Assembly (NCBI RefSeq): GCF_017310545.1
Contig: NZ_CP066203.1
Span: 1,364,001 to 1,428,000, forward strand
From: Methylacidimicrobium sp. B4
GTDB lineage: Bacteria; Verrucomicrobiota; Verrucomicrobiia; Methylacidiphilales; Methylacidiphilaceae
DNA: 64,000 bases
Reading direction: 5' to 3'
Position 1 is the stretch's first letter. Every line of letters starts with the position of its first letter. Shown here one piece after another: positions 63,074 through 64,000 of this stretch. The notes beneath the pieces were generated by a model, which ran no database searches, was not told where the DNA came from, and saw only the letters and a program-made list of their open reading frames with translations. Both the position numbers and the translations under genes were made by a program.

Positions 63074-64000
63074 CTATCCTCGCCCCTGCAGAAGCTCTTT
63101 CTCTTTCTGGAGAACCAGCAGAGTGGTCTTGACCACCGTGTCGGGATTCAAGGAGATGCTATCGATCCCCTGCTCGACCAGGAACTCCGCGAATTCGGGA
63201 TAATCGCTCGGCGCCTGTCCGCAAATCCCGATCTTCCGCCCCTTTGCCTTGGCGGTCTGGATCACCTGCGCGATCATTCGTTTCACCGCTTCATTCCGCT
63301 CATCGAAGATGGGTGCAACGATCTCCGAATCCCGATCCACCCCGAGGACGAGCTGAGTGAGGTCATTGGAACCGATCGAGAACCCATCGAAGATCTCGGC
63401 AAACCGTTCCGCCAGGATGACGTTGCTCGGGACCTCGCACATCATGTAGACCTCGAGCCCGCGCTCCCCTCGCACCAGCCCGTTCTTCTCCATCTCGGAG
63501 AGGACCCGTCGTCCCTCCTCGACGGTTCGCACGACCGGCACCATGAGCTTGAGATTGGCCAGCCCCATCTCCTCGCGCACTCGCTTGGCGGCGGCACATT
63601 CGAGCGCAAAGCCTTCCTGGTAGCGGGGATTGTAGTATCGGGAGGCGCCCCGGAAGCCGACCATGGGATTGCGCTCCACGGGTTCAAACTGCTTGCCTCC
63701 GATCAGATTGGCGTACTCGTTGGTCTTGAAGTCCGAAAGCCGGAAGATGACGTCCTTGGGATAAAAGGCCGCGGTGATCATCCCGATCCCCTGGGCGAGC
63801 TTCTCGATGAAAAACTCCCGCTTGTCCCTGTAGCCGGCCGTCAGCCGCTCGATCTCGGCCCTCGCCTCCCGATCCTCCAGCCGATCGAAGTGGATCAGCG
63901 CCAAGGGATGGACCCGGACATAGGTTGTCAGGATGAACTCCATCCTCGCTAGCCCGACGCCATCGTTCGGAATGAAGGAGAGCGAAAATGCCTGCTCGGG
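63074..64000 (-). CDS. ppsA: phosphoenolpyruvate synthase, C-terminal part (cut by window edge)
   Basis: The frame is open to base 64000, so about 308 C-terminal residues are visible. The visible start reads P-E-Q-A-F-S-L-S-F-I-P-N-D-G-V-G-L-A-R-M, followed by the PEP-binding TIM barrel: F-R-L-S-D-F-K-T-N-E-Y, N-P-M-V-G-F-R-G-A, and F-S-I-G-S-N-D-L-T-Q-L. The catalytic cysteine lies in G-I-C-G-Q-A-P-S-D-Y. It converts pyruvate to PEP for gluconeogenesis. It heads the operon with the Pat-like enzyme and PepSY protein, a plausible link between PEP/acetyl metabolism and acetylation. Confidence 0.93.
   Translation of the reverse strand, partial: PEQAFSLSFIPNDGVGLARMEFILTTYVRVHPLALIHFDRLEDREARAEIERLTAGYRDKREFFIEKLAQGIGMITAAFYPKDVIFRLSDFKTNEYANLIGGKQFEPVERNPMVGFRGASRYYNPRYQEGFALECAAAKRVREEMGLANLKLMVPVVRTVEEGRRVLSEMEKNGLVRGERGLEVYMMCEVPSNVILAERFAEIFDGFSIGSNDLTQLVLGVDRDSEIVAPIFDERNEAVKRMIAQVIQTAKAKGRKIGICGQAPSDYPEFAEFLVEQGIDSISLNPDTVVKTTLLVLQKEKELLQGRG

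Overview
The window is 64 kb of compact, GC-rich bacterial chromosome with about 54 protein-coding genes, three tRNA genes, one apparently complete insertion sequence and two decayed transposon remnants. A TonB-dependent receptor end, an LptD-like LPS exporter and a dTDP-rhamnose operon point to a Gram-negative cell. A squalene-pathway fusion (HpnD-HpnE), a glutamate decarboxylase, a bacterial deoxyhypusine-synthase-like protein and the GC content fit a Verrucomicrobia-type acidophile such as Methylacidimicrobium. That placement is inference; no rRNA or other marker here proves it. Many neighbours overlap by the four bases ATGA, so translationally coupled operons are common.

Layout, left half. 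1-483: end of an outer-membrane receptor. 0.5-3.3 kb (minus): squalene-forming HpnD-HpnE fusion and a secreted protein. 3.5-5.8 kb (plus): deoxyhypusine-synthase-like enzyme and an MFS permease. 5.9-6.1 kb: solitary right end of an IS605-type TnpB element. 6.2-7.3 kb: transhydrogenase alpha part without its partner subunits. 7.5-10.6 kb (minus): molybdopterin operon moeA-moaC-mogA plus a quinone oxidoreductase. 10.7-13.5 kb (plus): prfB with its programmed frameshift, then recN. 13.6-17.0 kb (minus): five closely packed envelope or iron genes (two bactofilin-like proteins, a secreted cysteine hydrolase-like protein, a secreted unknown, an MbfA-like ferritin/VIT1 iron transporter). 17.1-19.2 kb (plus): LuxE-LuxC fatty-acid reductase pair without luciferase. 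19.2-21.3 kb (minus): decayed IS607 element. 21.4-25.3 kb: hisI, mutS and thyA. 25.4-32.5 kb: PfkB-like kinase, DUF423 protein, clpB - coiled-coil protein - ppx/gppA operon, glutamate decarboxylase.

Layout, right half. 32.5-32.7 kb: tRNA-Gly and tRNA-Arg. 32.7-39.7 kb: lytic transglycosylase, glycogen synthase, AhpC-type peroxiredoxin, priA and mnmE. 39.9-41.5 kb: archaeal-type RNA ligase facing its PIN-like partner. 41.6-45.5 kb: pyrD, a YyaL-like thioredoxin-fold protein and a UPF0173 hydrolase. 45.6-46.9 kb: IS256-family element. 47-54 kb: PNPOx-like flavoprotein and a minus-strand operon (epimerase/reductase - rmlB - rmlA - DegT aminotransferase - lptD) linking deoxysugar synthesis to LPS export. 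54-59.5 kb: ychF, L,D-transpeptidase, endonuclease-type mutL, CAP-domain protein and parB. 59.6-64 kb: tRNA-Val and a minus operon of ppsA (cut by the window edge), a Pat-like acyl-CoA synthetase/acetyltransferase and a PepSY protein.

I did not find a CRISPR array or an obvious defence island. The most unusual items are the RNA ligase/PIN pair, the LuxE-LuxC pair, the five-gene bactofilin/iron cluster, the HpnD-HpnE fusion, the epimerase/reductase standing in for rmlC, and the two TnpB relics. Most assignments rest on motif recognition and recalled family features; no database search was run.
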